A model generated the notes under the pieces. That model worked only from the letters and a program-made list of their open reading frames with translations. It made no database searches and was not told where the DNA came from. From Halomonas citrativorans (GTDB lineage: Bacteria; Pseudomonadota; Gammaproteobacteria; Pseudomonadales; Halomonadaceae), in NCBI RefSeq assembly GCF_900163645.1, contig NZ_FUKM01000057.1, forward strand, positions 496,001 to 560,000: DNA of 64,000 bases, given 5' to 3'. This document shows positions 1 through 9,948 of the stretch, piece by piece. The stretch's first letter is position 1, and each line of letters begins with the position of its first letter. The position numbers and the translations under genes were made by a program.

Positions 1-431
1 GCAACGCGAGCGTTCAGATCGATGTCAAGACCCATGGCATCGGCGACTTCGCTTGCCTGCTGGCGGAGCTTTTTAGCGCTGACCCATAAGCCGTGCGCAC
101 CGGAGGCTAGTCTATCCAGCATCAGGTTGTTGGCTACGTCCAGGTCGGGGATGACGCCGTCATCGATGGATTGATGTACGGTCACCACGCCCTGGTGGAT
201 CGCCTCACGCGCATCGCGTGGGCAGTAGGGCGCATCGGCAAGCCGCATCTGGCCGTGGTCGGCCGCGTGGTAGCCGCTAAGCACCTTGACCAGAGTTGAC
301 TTGCCCGCCCCATTGGCGCCCATCAATACGACGACTTCGCCAGCACTGATACGCATATCAATGCCACGCAAGACCTGATTGTTGCCAAAGGATTTATGAA
401 TCCCCTGGATATCAAGCACGCTCGCTTGCAA
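1..431 (-). CDS. Sugar ABC transporter ATP-binding protein, N-terminal part (CUT2 type)
   Basis: ATPase subunit of a sugar importer, cut off by the window edge, so only about 143 residues are visible. The Walker A motif GANGAGKST lies near residues 38-46, preceded by an aromatic A-loop residue (F15). The text after it (LSGYHAADHG, then a VHQS Q-loop) resembles RbsA/XylG-type tandem ATPases. The start is a TTG at 431, chosen because AGGAG lies 7 nt upstream; the ATG just upstream is out of frame. Permease and binding protein should lie outside the window. The substrate cannot be told. Confidence 0.85.
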   Translation of the reverse strand, partial: MQASVLDIQGIHKSFGNNQVLRGIDMRISAGEVVVLMGANGAGKSTLVKVLSGYHAADHGQMRLADAPYCPRDAREAIHQGVVTVHQSIDDGVIPDLDVANNLMLDRLASGAHGLWVSAKKLRQQASEVADAMGLDIDLNARV

Positions 432-550
432 GACGTTTCTCCTTGGTAGGCATACGCTGTGAAGGGCGCAAGATCATCGGTAAAGGGGGTTGGAAAGTCA
501 ATCGCCGTGGCAGGGGATGTGGTAAGCACAAAAAGCCTGAGGCCAGCGCC

Positions 551-585
551 AAAAAGGACGCGGGAATTGAACCCGCGTCCTTTTT
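551..585 (-). terminator. Bidirectional rho-independent terminator with a tmRNA T-arm-like hairpin
   Basis: A perfect inverted repeat (GGACGCGGG, 7-nt loop, CCCGCGTCC) is flanked by AAAAA on one side and TTTTT on the other, so it can terminate in both directions. It lies 15 nt after the mtnD stop. Read on the minus strand, the inner stem and loop (GCGGG-TTCAATT-CCCGC) have the shape and loop consensus of a tRNA/tmRNA T-arm. Confidence 0.85.
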
Positions 586-599
586 GTTACTGCCGATAT

Positions 600-1148
600 T
601 TACAGCTGATCAATCCGGTCAAACTTGCCGGCGATATTGCTCTCGGTCCAGTGGGGTACCCAGCCTTCCACGTTGTCGAAGAAACGCAGCGCGGTAAATT
701 CAGGTGCCGGGCCCATATCGAACCAGTGCGGTGTATTGGCGGGTACGCTGATCAGGTCGTTGCGGGTGCACAGCACCTGGTACACCTTGTCGTCGATATG
801 CAGGCAGAAAAGCCCTTGGCCTTTCACGAAAAAGCGCACTTCGTCCTCAAAGTGGCGGTGCTCGTTTAAAAACTTTTGGCGCATGGCACCCTTTTCAGGA
901 TGCGTAGGCACCATGTGCAGCACATCCACCGTCTGGTAGCCGCCTTGGGTTTTCAAGCGTTCGATGTCGTCCTGGTAGAGCGCCAGAATATCGTCCTGGG
1001 TAGCGTCGTCGGCGATCTCGCCCGGCGTTGCCCAGCGCTCAAATAGCACGCCTACACGGTTGAGTTCGGCCTTGATCTGCTCTCCGTCGGTAATATCGAC
1101 CAGCGCGTTGTTCGGGTCTTGATCGGCAAATACTTTAAGTTGTGACAT
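600..1148 (-). CDS. mtnD: Acireductone dioxygenase
   Basis: Cytoplasmic metal-dependent cupin of the methionine salvage pathway. It cleaves 1,2-dihydroxy-5-(methylthio)pent-1-en-3-one with O2 to the keto acid precursor of methionine plus formate (Fe form). The 182-aa length is normal. The metal ligands are visible as H97, H99 and E103 in EHRHFEDEVRFF, with H141 in NTPHWFDMG. It is the last gene of mtnB-mtnC-mtnD, 48 nt after mtnC, and ends at a strong terminator. Identification is firm. Confidence 0.96.
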   Translation of the reverse strand: MSQLKVFADQDPNNALVDITDGEQIKAELNRVGVLFERWATPGEIADDATQDDILALYQDDIERLKTQGGYQTVDVLHMVPTHPEKGAMRQKFLNEHRHFEDEVRFFVKGQGLFCLHIDDKVYQVLCTRNDLISVPANTPHWFDMGPAPEFTALRFFDNVEGWVPHWTESNIAGKFDRIDQL

Positions 1149-1196
1149 TGAGGCGCTCTCCGCTAGCTAATACTTGAACTGTTAAAGGCTAAGTTG

Positions 1197-1925
1197 TTAG
1201 AGATTGATCTCATCGAAGCTTGTCACGCAAGCGTGCTGCGTACCAGCCTGAGTACCTTCACGCACCAGTTGTAGCGTTTGCATTCCCGCCTGCTTGGCGG
1301 CATCAAGCTCTTCTACCACATCGGATAGGAACAGGATTTCGTCGGCGGGAAGCTGTAGCTTGCTGACGATGTGCTGATACGCCAAGGCTTCGCGCTTATG
1401 ACCGATATGCGTATCGAAATAGCCGCTGAACAGCGGCGTTAAATCGCCCTCTGTGCTGTAGCCAAACAGCAGCTTTTGCGCCTGCACGGAGCCTGACGAG
1501 TAGACGTAAAGCTGCTTGCCGGCTTCTGCCCACTGACGAAGACGCGGGGCAACATCGCCATACAGATGCCCTTTAAAGGCGCCACGCTGGTAGCCATCAG
1601 CCCACATCATGCCCTGAAGCGCTTTGAGCGGTGTGACTTTTTGGTCAGTTTCGATCCAGTAGAGCAGCGTTTCGATCACTTTATCCAGCGAGGCGTCCGG
1701 CTCCTTGAGCTCATCGCGCACTGCGGCTATCTGCTCTTCCACATCAGGTTGGGCCGAGTGGGTGTACACGTACTCGGGCAACTGATCATGAGCGTAGGGG
1801 AACAGCACCTTATGCACAAAGCTGATATCGGTGGTGGTGCCTTCGATATCGGTGACCACGGCGCGAATGCTGGTGTTATCAAGATCTGGCTTATTAACAT
1901 CTGGATGATTGATCATTTGGACCAC
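1197..1925 (-). CDS. mtnC: Enolase-phosphatase E1 (2,3-diketo-5-methylthiopentyl-1-phosphate)
   Basis: HAD-superfamily bifunctional enolase/phosphatase that makes the acireductone used by MtnD. The HAD nucleophile motif is present as TDIEGTTTD near residue 26; SSGS and the LSDVVEELDAA acidic motif follow. The longest frame starts with GTG at 1925. An ATG at 1916 overlaps the mtnB stop (ATGA) and would give 239 aa by translational coupling. The GAGAG upstream is spaced better for the GTG, so the start is open between these two. Confidence 0.94.
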   Translation of the reverse strand: MVQMINHPDVNKPDLDNTSIRAVVTDIEGTTTDISFVHKVLFPYAHDQLPEYVYTHSAQPDVEEQIAAVRDELKEPDASLDKVIETLLYWIETDQKVTPLKALQGMMWADGYQRGAFKGHLYGDVAPRLRQWAEAGKQLYVYSSGSVQAQKLLFGYSTEGDLTPLFSGYFDTHIGHKREALAYQHIVSKLQLPADEILFLSDVVEELDAAKQAGMQTLQLVREGTQAGTQHACVTSFDEINL

Positions 1926-2500
1926 CGGCTCTCTTCAAGGACACAGGCAAGTAAAAACTCAATGGCTTCCAAATGGCGGCGACACTCGGCAATGCTGCTG
2001 CCCACGGCATAAATACCGTGGCCCGCGACTAGAAAGCCCCAAGGCATCGGCCAACCTGCCCGTACGTGGTCGGCCAGCTCGCTCATATCCTGGGAGTTGG
2101 GTACCACCGGCAAGTGAATGGTGGCGTCATGCGTGCTATTACCCTGTAGCGCCTTTTGCATTTCAAAGCCGCTTAGCGCAATGCCTTCAGGAAAACGACG
2201 CGAAAGGACGGTGCTTGCCACGGTGTGGGTGTGCAGTACGCAGCCAATCTGTTCGTCCATCCGATAAAGTGCCGCGTGAAGGTCACTTTCCGCACTGGGT
2301 TTGCCGTTGCCTTCAAGTACGCGCCCTTCAAGGTCGCAAAGCAATAAGTCATCGGCTTGAATGCGTGTTTTATCACGGCCCGAGGCGGTGACCAGATAAC
2401 CTTGCGGCACACGGGCAGAAAAATTACCGCCCGTGGCGGGCGTCCAGCCTTGCTGGGCCGCCCAAGAGATCGCTGCTAGCAGTTCGTCTTGTAATATCAT
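1913..2500 (-). CDS. mtnB: Methylthioribulose-1-phosphate dehydratase
   Basis: Class II aldolase/adducin-fold zinc enzyme that dehydrates 5-methylthioribulose-1-phosphate in methionine salvage. Signature segments are TGGNFSAR near the N-terminus, the catalytic acid region KPSAESDLH, the zinc-binding HTHT, and GHGIYAVG with a third histidine. The 195-aa length is typical. First gene of the leftward mtnBCD operon, overlapping mtnC; mtnA is divergent across a 126-bp gap. Confidence 0.95.
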   Translation of the reverse strand: MILQDELLAAISWAAQQGWTPATGGNFSARVPQGYLVTASGRDKTRIQADDLLLCDLEGRVLEGNGKPSAESDLHAALYRMDEQIGCVLHTHTVASTVLSRRFPEGIALSGFEMQKALQGNSTHDATIHLPVVPNSQDMSELADHVRAGWPMPWGFLVAGHGIYAVGSSIAECRRHLEAIEFLLACVLEESRWSK

Positions 2501-2626
2501 CGTAGGGTCAGTATCGCGTCGCTTTCAAAGGCCTTCATTCTATATGATATGCTCCGCGGCTGATAAGCCACGCGCCGTATTCGTTCTTTCCATACGTTCT
2601 TTATCGCAGTACTCAAGGAGCCCCTG
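2501..2626. promoter_or_regulatory. Divergent promoter region between mtnB and mtnA
   Basis: This gap must contain the promoters for both mtnBCD (leftward) and mtnA (rightward). A TATGAT at 2543-2548 is a plausible -10 for mtnA, but the -35 is weak. AAGGAG lies 7 nt before the mtnA ATG. I could not recognise a SAM riboswitch; the gap is too short for the longer classes on either strand. Confidence 0.4.
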
Positions 2627-3643
2627 ATGCCTCATCTTCAGTCACGCAGTTTACGGGTGTATACCGACTCGCTTGAGTATCTGGATCAGACTCGCCTGCC
2701 GCAGGCCGAAACGTGGGTGCGCTGTGCAAGCCCGGAAGATTGGCAGGTGGCGGTGAAAAGTCTGGCGATTCGCGGCGCGCCGCTGATTGGCCTGAGTGCG
2801 GCCTTTGTGCTGGCGCAGTATGCGGCGCAACATCCCGGTCAAGAAAACGAGTGGCAGTGGGTAAGTGACCGCTTACGTGCCACGCGCCCCACGGCGGTTA
2901 ATTTGATGTATTGCCTGGACGTCATGGAGGCCTGCTTTGCTCAAGGACCGGCTGCGCTTTCTGAGCGCGCCGCCGCGCTGTTTGAAGAGGACCGCGAGCT
3001 GTGTTTGCAGATGGCCGAGCGCGGCGCGGACTTACTGAATGACGGCGAGCGAGTGCTTACTCACTGCAATACCGGCGCCCTGGCCACGGCCGGGGTCGGC
3101 ACGGCGATTGGCGCGCTGGCGGTGGCCAAAAAGCGTGGTGTAGCGCTGCATGTCTACGTCAACGAAACCCGCCCGCTGCTTCAGGGTGGGCGGCTGACCG
3201 CTTGGGAAATGGCCGACCTGGATATTCCGTATCAGCTAATTGCGGACAGCATGGCCGCAAGCCTAATGGCCGCAGGCAAAGTGGATAAAGTGATGGTCGG
3301 TGCCGACCGCATCTGCGCCAACGGAGACTTCGCCAATAAAGTGGGCACTTACATGCTGGCAGTGGTCGCCAACTACCATAAGGTGCCGTTCTACGTAGTG
3401 GCGCCCTACACCACGGTAGACAAGGCCTGCGCCACCGGCGATGACATTCCGATTGAGCAGCGCGACGCCGCAGAAATACGCGGCGCCACCGGGGCATTCG
3501 GGGATGTCGTTTGGGCGCCGGAAAATGCGCCGGTGTGGAACCCGTCTTTTGATGTTACGCCCGCCGCGCTAGTCACCGGCTGGGTGCTGGATACCGGCGT
3601 GTTTGACCAAGCCGCTATCGTCCGTGGTGAACACTGCCGGTAA
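2627..3643 (+). CDS. mtnA: Methylthioribose-1-phosphate isomerase
   Basis: Converts 5-methylthioribose-1-phosphate to the ribulose form, upstream of MtnB. It belongs to the eIF2B-like isomerase family. Substrate-loop RGAP is at residues 50-53, the catalytic cysteine is C147 in HCNTGALAT, and the catalytic aspartate is D227 in VGADRI. The 338-aa length is normal. No mtnK or mtnP is in the window, so the 5-methylthioribose-1-phosphate must come from a distant gene. It converges on recQ with only 12 bp between stop codons. Confidence 0.96.
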   Translation: MPHLQSRSLRVYTDSLEYLDQTRLPQAETWVRCASPEDWQVAVKSLAIRGAPLIGLSAAFVLAQYAAQHPGQENEWQWVSDRLRATRPTAVNLMYCLDVMEACFAQGPAALSERAAALFEEDRELCLQMAERGADLLNDGERVLTHCNTGALATAGVGTAIGALAVAKKRGVALHVYVNETRPLLQGGRLTAWEMADLDIPYQLIADSMAASLMAAGKVDKVMVGADRICANGDFANKVGTYMLAVVANYHKVPFYVVAPYTTVDKACATGDDIPIEQRDAAEIRGATGAFGDVVWAPENAPVWNPSFDVTPAALVTGWVLDTGVFDQAAIVRGEHCR

Positions 3644-3655
3644 CGGCCTCTGTAC

Positions 3656-5476
3656 TTAAAGCGTGGCATCGCCGTGGGTTTGAATCACCGCCAGAAAACC
3701 TTCGCCGTAATCCTCAAGTTTGCGTGCGCCAATGCCGGAGATATCGCCAAGCGCCTGCAAATTCTGCGGCTTCTGCTCGACCATTTCGGCAAGCGTGGCA
3801 TCGTGGAAGATGACGTAAGCAGGCACGCCCTGGGCTTCGGCAAGCGCCTTTCGGTGCTGGCGTAGGGATTCCCACAGCGCGCCGTGGCCCGGCGCTGCCG
3901 AGGCGCCCTTGTTTCCGCGTCGGGCGGCCTTGGCTTTGCTGGGCTTGCGCAGGGTTAGCGGCTGCTCGCCGCGCAGCACCGGCTTGGCGTTTGCTGTTAA
4001 GTGAATCCCGCCATGACCTTCCATATCCACGCTTAGAAAGCCGCTGGCGATCAATTGGCGAAACAGCGCCTTCCATTCGTTGGCCGAGAGGTCCTTGCCG
4101 ATGCCAAAGGTGCTGATCTTGTCGTGACCAAAGCGGGTGATGCGCTCGTTGTTTTTTCCCAGCAGCACGTCCACCAGATAGGTGACGCCGAAGCGCTGCT
4201 CGGTGCGATAGACACACGACAGCGCCTTTTGCGCCGCCACCATGGCGTCCCAAGTCTCGGGCGGGGTCAGGCAGTTGTCGCAGTTACCGCAAGGCGCATC
4301 CAGGTGGTCGCCGAAGTAGTGCAAAAGCGCCTGACGGCGGCAGCTGATGATCTCGCAAAGCCCCAGCATGGCATCAAGCTTTTGCTGCTCAATGCGCTTT
4401 TGGTGATCATGAGCGCTGGAGTCCTGCTGCATTTGGCGCAGCGTGATGACATCCTGCAAGCCGTAGGACATCCACGCATCGGCAGGCAGGCCATCGCGCC
4501 CGGCGCGGCCGGTTTCCTGATAGTAGGCTTCAATGCTCTTGGGCAGATTGAGATGCGCGACAAAGCGCACGTCCGGCTTGTCGATGCCCATGCCAAAGGC
4601 GATGGTGGCCACTACCACCACGCCATCTTCGCGTAGAAAACGCGTCTGGTGATGCTGGCGCTGCTCGGGGGGAAGCCCCGCATGATAGGGCAGTGCTGTC
4701 AGCCCCTGGCGCTCAAGCCAGGCGGCGGTGTCGTCCACCTTGCGTCGGGATAGGCAGTAAATGATCCCGGCTTCGCCGTCGTGGTTGTCGCGGATAAAGC
4801 GCAGCAGCTGATCACGGGCGTTGCCCTGATTTTCAGCGATATGGTAGCGGATGTTGGGACGATCAAAGCCGCTGTTATAAAGCGCCGCATCTTGAAGCTG
4901 CAGATGCTCAACGATATCGCCCCGAGTGGGCACATCGGCGGTGGCAGTCAGCGCAATGCGCGGCACCTGGGGAAAGCGCTGATGCAGTTGGGAGAGCTGG
5001 CGGTACTCGGGGCGAAAGTCATGGCCCCACTGGGAAACACAGTGGGCCTCGTCAATGGCGAACAGGGCAATCCGGGCCTGCTCAAGAAGCGCCTGCATAC
5101 GCGGCATGGCGAGCCGCTCGGGCGCAACGTATAAAAGATCCAGCTCGCCTGAGCGCAGGCGATTCTCCACCTCGACCGCCTCATGATAGTCGAGGCTGGA
5201 GTTGAGATAGGCGGCGCGTACGCCGTTCTGAACGAGTGCCGCCACCTGATCCTGCATCAGCGCGATCAGCGGGGAAACCACGATGGCGGTGCCTTCGCGT
5301 AACAACGCGGGGATCTGGTAGCACAGCGATTTACCGCCGCCAGTGGGCATCAGTACCAGCGCATCGCCACCGGCAACCACATGATCAATAATTGCCTGCT
5401 GCGGGCCGCGAAAACTGTCGTAGCCAAAGACTTCCTGCAGCACCTTGAGGGCCGCCGGGTTGGGTTCGCCGTGCAT
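3656..5476 (-). CDS. recQ: ATP-dependent DNA helicase RecQ
   Basis: 3'-5' helicase for recombination and replication repair, 606 aa. Domains in order: superfamily 2 helicase with Walker A MPTGGGKS (residues 43-50) and [18 protein letters not shown]; second RecA domain with [10 protein letters not shown]; RecQ zinc motif (CEIISC, CGNCDNC); winged helix; C-terminal HRDC domain (about the last 75 residues). The frame runs upstream to 5590, but the ATG at 5476 is preceded by AAAGGAG and begins the family-typical N-terminus, so it is preferred. Confidence 0.95.
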   Translation of the reverse strand: MHGEPNPAALKVLQEVFGYDSFRGPQQAIIDHVVAGGDALVLMPTGGGKSLCYQIPALLREGTAIVVSPLIALMQDQVAALVQNGVRAAYLNSSLDYHEAVEVENRLRSGELDLLYVAPERLAMPRMQALLEQARIALFAIDEAHCVSQWGHDFRPEYRQLSQLHQRFPQVPRIALTATADVPTRGDIVEHLQLQDAALYNSGFDRPNIRYHIAENQGNARDQLLRFIRDNHDGEAGIIYCLSRRKVDDTAAWLERQGLTALPYHAGLPPEQRQHHQTRFLREDGVVVVATIAFGMGIDKPDVRFVAHLNLPKSIEAYYQETGRAGRDGLPADAWMSYGLQDVITLRQMQQDSSAHDHQKRIEQQKLDAMLGLCEIISCRRQALLHYFGDHLDAPCGNCDNCLTPPETWDAMVAAQKALSCVYRTEQRFGVTYLVDVLLGKNNERITRFGHDKISTFGIGKDLSANEWKALFRQLIASGFLSVDMEGHGGIHLTANAKPVLRGEQPLTLRKPSKAKAARRGNKGASAAPGHGALWESLRQHRKALAEAQGVPAYVIFHDATLAEMVEQKPQNLQALGDISGIGARKLEDYGEGFLAVIQTHGDATL

Positions 5477-5555
5477 CCTCGCTCTCCTTTTTGCCGAGCG
5501 GGGATTGTCGCACGAAAAGCCTCTTACGCGTTTGCTTAGGATTTTCGTAAAAAGC

Positions 5556-6416
5556 CTAGCGAATCCCCGCGCGCAAAAATGACTGCACAAACTGGCGCTG
5601 AAAAAGCAGAAACGCGACTAACAGCGGCGCGATACTGATTAACGTGGCCGCGCTGACCGTTGCCCAGTTAACGCCGGTTTCCGGAGCGGAAAATACGCCC
5701 AAACCAACGGTTAATGTGCGGCTTTCCACCGAGTTGGTGACCACCAGCGGCCATAAAAAGTTGTTCCAGTGGTGGCTGATGGAAACCAGTCCATAGGCCA
5801 GGTAGGTAGGCTTGGCCAACGGTACGTAGACCTTCCAGAGAATTTCCAGCCAACTGCAACCTTCTATGCGTGCGGCATCTTCAAGCTCGCGCGGAATGGT
5901 CTTGAACGTTTGGCGCAGCAGGAAAATCCCAAAGGCGCTGGCCACATAAGGCAGGCCAATACCGGTGATGGTATTGATTAACCCCAGCTCGCTGGCGATA
6001 CGGTAGTTCTCCACGATCAGCACTTCGGGAAAGACAAACAGCTGAATCAGCACCAGCATAAACAGCAGGTTTTTACCCGGAATGGGAAATCGTGCAAAGG
6101 CAAAAGCGGCCAGCGTACACACCACAAATTGGCCCAATACCACGCCGGTAACCAGAGCAAAGGTGTTGAAGTAATAGCGGGCGAAGGGCGCCTGGGACCA
6201 GGCGTTAACGAAGTTATCCAGCGTCAGCGGGGCGAACAGATCAAAGCGCACCATAAATTCGCTGGGGTGGAAGGCAGCCCAAAAAGCGTACAGCAGCGGA
6301 AAAATCCAAATCACTGCCAATAGCCACGCCGCCAGAGTTTCAAGCGATGGGATGGATAGTCGGCGAGATCGAGGCGCAGATTTTTTGGCGCTTGAGTATG
6401 TTGTGGTTGAACTCAT
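5556..6416 (-). CDS. ABC transporter permease, CUT1 (UgpE/MalG-like)
   Basis: Inner-membrane permease, 286 aa, about six transmembrane segments. The EAA-loop that docks on the ATPase is visible as [23 protein letters not shown]. Its ATG overlaps the stop of the upstream permease (ATGA), so the two are translationally coupled. It is the last gene of the operon ATPase, binding protein, permease, permease. The operon resembles ugp systems for sn-glycerol-3-phosphate, but the substrate is inferred only from the binding protein. Confidence 0.9.
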   Translation of the reverse strand: MSSTTTYSSAKKSAPRSRRLSIPSLETLAAWLLAVIWIFPLLYAFWAAFHPSEFMVRFDLFAPLTLDNFVNAWSQAPFARYYFNTFALVTGVVLGQFVVCTLAAFAFARFPIPGKNLLFMLVLIQLFVFPEVLIVENYRIASELGLINTITGIGLPYVASAFGIFLLRQTFKTIPRELEDAARIEGCSWLEILWKVYVPLAKPTYLAYGLVSISHHWNNFLWPLVVTNSVESRTLTVGLGVFSAPETGVNWATVSAATLISIAPLLVAFLLFQRQFVQSFLRAGIR

Positions 6417-7297
6417 TGGTAGTGCGTCCTGCGGTCCAGAACCGTGAACTTCAGCGTAGCGACGACCGCGAGTACCAGCAGAATCACCACCGTAATGGTG
6501 GCCGCCGTAGTGCGATCAAAAAACGAGAAGGCATTTTCGTAGACGTAATACAGCAACAGGTTGGTCGCGTTATTGGGGCCGCCCTTGGTCAGAATAAACA
6601 GGTGATCAACCACGCGTACCGCATTGATTAATGCGTTGATCAGCACAAACAGGGTGGTCGGCATCAATAGCGGAAACGTCACTCGCCAGAAGAAGCTCCA
6701 GCGGCTGGTACCCTCAAGGTCGGAGGCTTCTTTTAGCTCAGGTGGAATGCCTTGAAGCGCCGCAAGATAGAAAATCATAAAAAAGCCGGCCTCTTTCCAA
6801 ACCGACATCACCATCACCGAGCCGAGCGCGACGCTTGGGTCGCCCAGCCAATTCACCCCGGAAAACCCCAGTGCCCCGAGCAGCTTGTTAAACAGGCCAA
6901 TTTGCGGGGCATAGAAAAACATCCAGATATTGGCCGCGGCAATCATGGGCAAAATAGTCGGTGTGAAGTAGGCCATACGCACAAGGCCACGCCCCGGCAG
7001 TTTGCCGTTAACGAATAGTGCCATGCCGAGCGCCAGGGCGATGGAGGCGGGGATTGTGCCCAACGCGTAGATCAAGTTATTGCGCGCCACCTTCCAGAAC
7101 TTGGCGTCATCGAACAAAAAACGATAATTCTCAAGCCCGACAAATTCCGGCGGGGCACCGCGAAAGCCGGGCAGAAACAGGCTTTGAATCACGGTCGTAA
7201 TCGTGGGTAGGTACGCAAAAGTGGCTAACAGCACGGCGGCGGGTAGTAACAGCAGCGCGCCATACATCTGCATTTTGTGGTGGGCGGTTAATGCCAT
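6413..7297 (-). CDS. ABC transporter permease, CUT1 (UgpA/MalF-like)
   Basis: Six-helix inner-membrane permease, 294 aa, partner of the following permease. The EAA-type loop reads ELKEASDLEGTSRWSFFWRVTFP. It lies 60 nt after the binding-protein gene; the gap holds a stable GC hairpin that probably separates high binding-protein expression from lower permease expression. The second permease overlaps it by 4 nt. Confidence 0.9.
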   Translation of the reverse strand: MALTAHHKMQMYGALLLLPAAVLLATFAYLPTITTVIQSLFLPGFRGAPPEFVGLENYRFLFDDAKFWKVARNNLIYALGTIPASIALALGMALFVNGKLPGRGLVRMAYFTPTILPMIAAANIWMFFYAPQIGLFNKLLGALGFSGVNWLGDPSVALGSVMVMSVWKEAGFFMIFYLAALQGIPPELKEASDLEGTSRWSFFWRVTFPLLMPTTLFVLINALINAVRVVDHLFILTKGGPNNATNLLLYYVYENAFSFFDRTTAATITVVILLVLAVVATLKFTVLDRRTHYQ

Positions 7298-7320
7298 GGG
7301 GAGCGGCCACTTATAGGAAA

Positions 7321-7340
7321 CGCCGGGGCGAACCCCGGCG
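7321..7340 (-). terminator. Attenuating hairpin between binding-protein and permease genes
   Basis: Perfect 8-bp GC stem (CGCCGGGG / CCCCGGCG). On the minus strand, which is the transcribed sense, the loop is TTCG. There is no long T-run. Its position just after the binding-protein stop resembles stabilising or attenuating hairpins of other ABC operons. Confidence 0.6.
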
Positions 7341-7357
7341 AATGGGTAAGAAAGGGC

Positions 7358-8638
7358 TTAACGTGCGTAACGCCGCAGTATGGCGTCCGCTTCCTGCTGG
7401 GCCTGGTTAAGCGCGGCTTCCGGTTCCATCTGGCCGGTTAACGCTGCCTGAACGGCGTTATCCAGCGTGCGACGAATGCGGCCGCCCTGGTAGGTGGAAA
7501 GCTCGGCAGTACCATATTCCAACTGGTCGCGGGCAACGGCAGCGGGCGGGAAACTCTCCACGTACTCGCGCAGCGCATCGGTTTCATACGCGGCGGGGCT
7601 AACGCCCATGTAGCCTGTCTCAATCGACCAGTCGGCGGCGCGCTCGGGTGCGGTCATCCAGCGGATAAACGTCATCGCAGCGCGCTGCTCTTCTTCAGAG
7701 GCATCTTTAAAGACGTAGAAGTTGCCGCCGCCAGTGGGGCTGCCGCGCTGGGTGTTCATGGGCAGCATGGCGACGCCAAAATCAAAATCGGCTTCATTGA
7801 GCACAGCGGTCAGGTTGCCGGTGGTGTGCCACATCATGGCGGTAGATTGTTCAAGGAAGTTCTGGCGCAGCGTGCCCCATTCGATGGTGCCATCCGGCAT
7901 GGCGTCATGTTCGGTTGTTAGCGACACCCAGTACTCAAGCGCTTCAACGGCGGCGGGATCATTAAAATAGACCTCGGTGCCATCTTCGCTCATCAGGCGG
8001 TGGCCGTTCTGAAATGCGAACGCCTGGAACATCCAGTAAGGGTACCCGGTAGAAGGCACCATCACCCCCCACTGCTCACCGTTGGAGGCTTCGCGAATCG
8101 TTGCCGCCATCTCGGCCATTTCCTGCCAGTTTTCTGGCGGGGTTTCAGGGTCTAAACCGGCCGCTTCAAAAGCGTCCTTGTTCCAAAACAGCACAATGGT
8201 GGAGCGCTGGAAAGGAATGCCGTAGGTGTTGCCATCCAGTTGGCCGTTTTCCATCAATCCTGGGTAGAAACTGTCGAGCCATTCGCGCTCTTCATCGGTT
8301 TCGACCAGATCATCGAACGCCACGATGGCGTCCTGCTCAACCAGTTCGTAAAGATCAATCGAGAACATGACCGATAGCTGCGGTGTATCGCCTGACTCAA
8401 TTGCCGACATGGTACGCACGCGGGTATCGTCGTAGTTGCCGGCGTAGATGGCTTCCACCGAGATATCGGGATGCTCACTCTCAAACTCGGCCACTAAGTC
8501 ATCAATGACATTAGTCAGCGCGCCGCCCACTGAAACCGGGTAGTACATGGTCAGGTCAACGGTATTAGCGTTGGCCTGGGTGGCGCTTAACATGCCAGCT
8601 ACAAGCGCGGTGGTAGCGAAGGGGATACGCAAACGCAT
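7358..8638 (-). CDS. ABC transporter substrate-binding protein, UgpB-like
   Basis: Exported binding protein of about 426 aa with an N-terminal signal peptide ending near ATQANA. The middle segment (QRSTIVLFWNKDAFEAAGLDPETPP) closely follows E. coli UgpB (sn-glycerol-3-phosphate binding), and the C-terminus ends ILRRYAR much as UgpB ends LLRRFEK. The chosen ATG at 8638 has GGAG 8 nt upstream and starts the signal peptide; the frame extends to 8656. Glycerol-3-phosphate or a glycerophosphodiester is the best guess, not proven. Confidence 0.85.
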   Translation of the reverse strand: MRLRIPFATTALVAGMLSATQANANTVDLTMYYPVSVGGALTNVIDDLVAEFESEHPDISVEAIYAGNYDDTRVRTMSAIESGDTPQLSVMFSIDLYELVEQDAIVAFDDLVETDEEREWLDSFYPGLMENGQLDGNTYGIPFQRSTIVLFWNKDAFEAAGLDPETPPENWQEMAEMAATIREASNGEQWGVMVPSTGYPYWMFQAFAFQNGHRLMSEDGTEVYFNDPAAVEALEYWVSLTTEHDAMPDGTIEWGTLRQNFLEQSTAMMWHTTGNLTAVLNEADFDFGVAMLPMNTQRGSPTGGGNFYVFKDASEEEQRAAMTFIRWMTAPERAADWSIETGYMGVSPAAYETDALREYVESFPPAAVARDQLEYGTAELSTYQGGRIRRTLDNAVQAALTGQMEPEAALNQAQQEADAILRRYAR

Positions 8639-8655
8639 AAAAGACTCCACGAACA

Positions 8656-9783
<1,128 letters not shown>

Positions 9784-9948
9784 ACACACAGGCTCATGTC
9801 TTCACCACCAGCGGTTGATTATTGTTGGCCAGCTTGCGGTGAAAATGTTGCTGTTGTGTGACGTTTGTATGGCGAAGTTGTGTCAGGTAATAGTTATATA
9901 GCTCTTTTAGCTAAAGATCTCAATGTAGCCCGAGAATAGTACCGTTCA

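Noticed and set aside
551-585. A tRNA or tmRNA gene fragment as an RNA gene
   Set aside because: Only the T-arm-like stem and loop are present; there is no acceptor, D or anticodon arm and no CCA end, while both flanks make a proper terminator.
2501-2626. SAM riboswitch controlling methionine salvage
   Set aside because: No SAM-I, SAM-II or SAH-type stem arrangement could be recognised in this short gap.
5477-5590. N-terminal extension of RecQ
   Set aside because: The extra 38 residues are not RecQ-like, have no ribosome-binding site, and the internal ATG at 5476 has a strong one.
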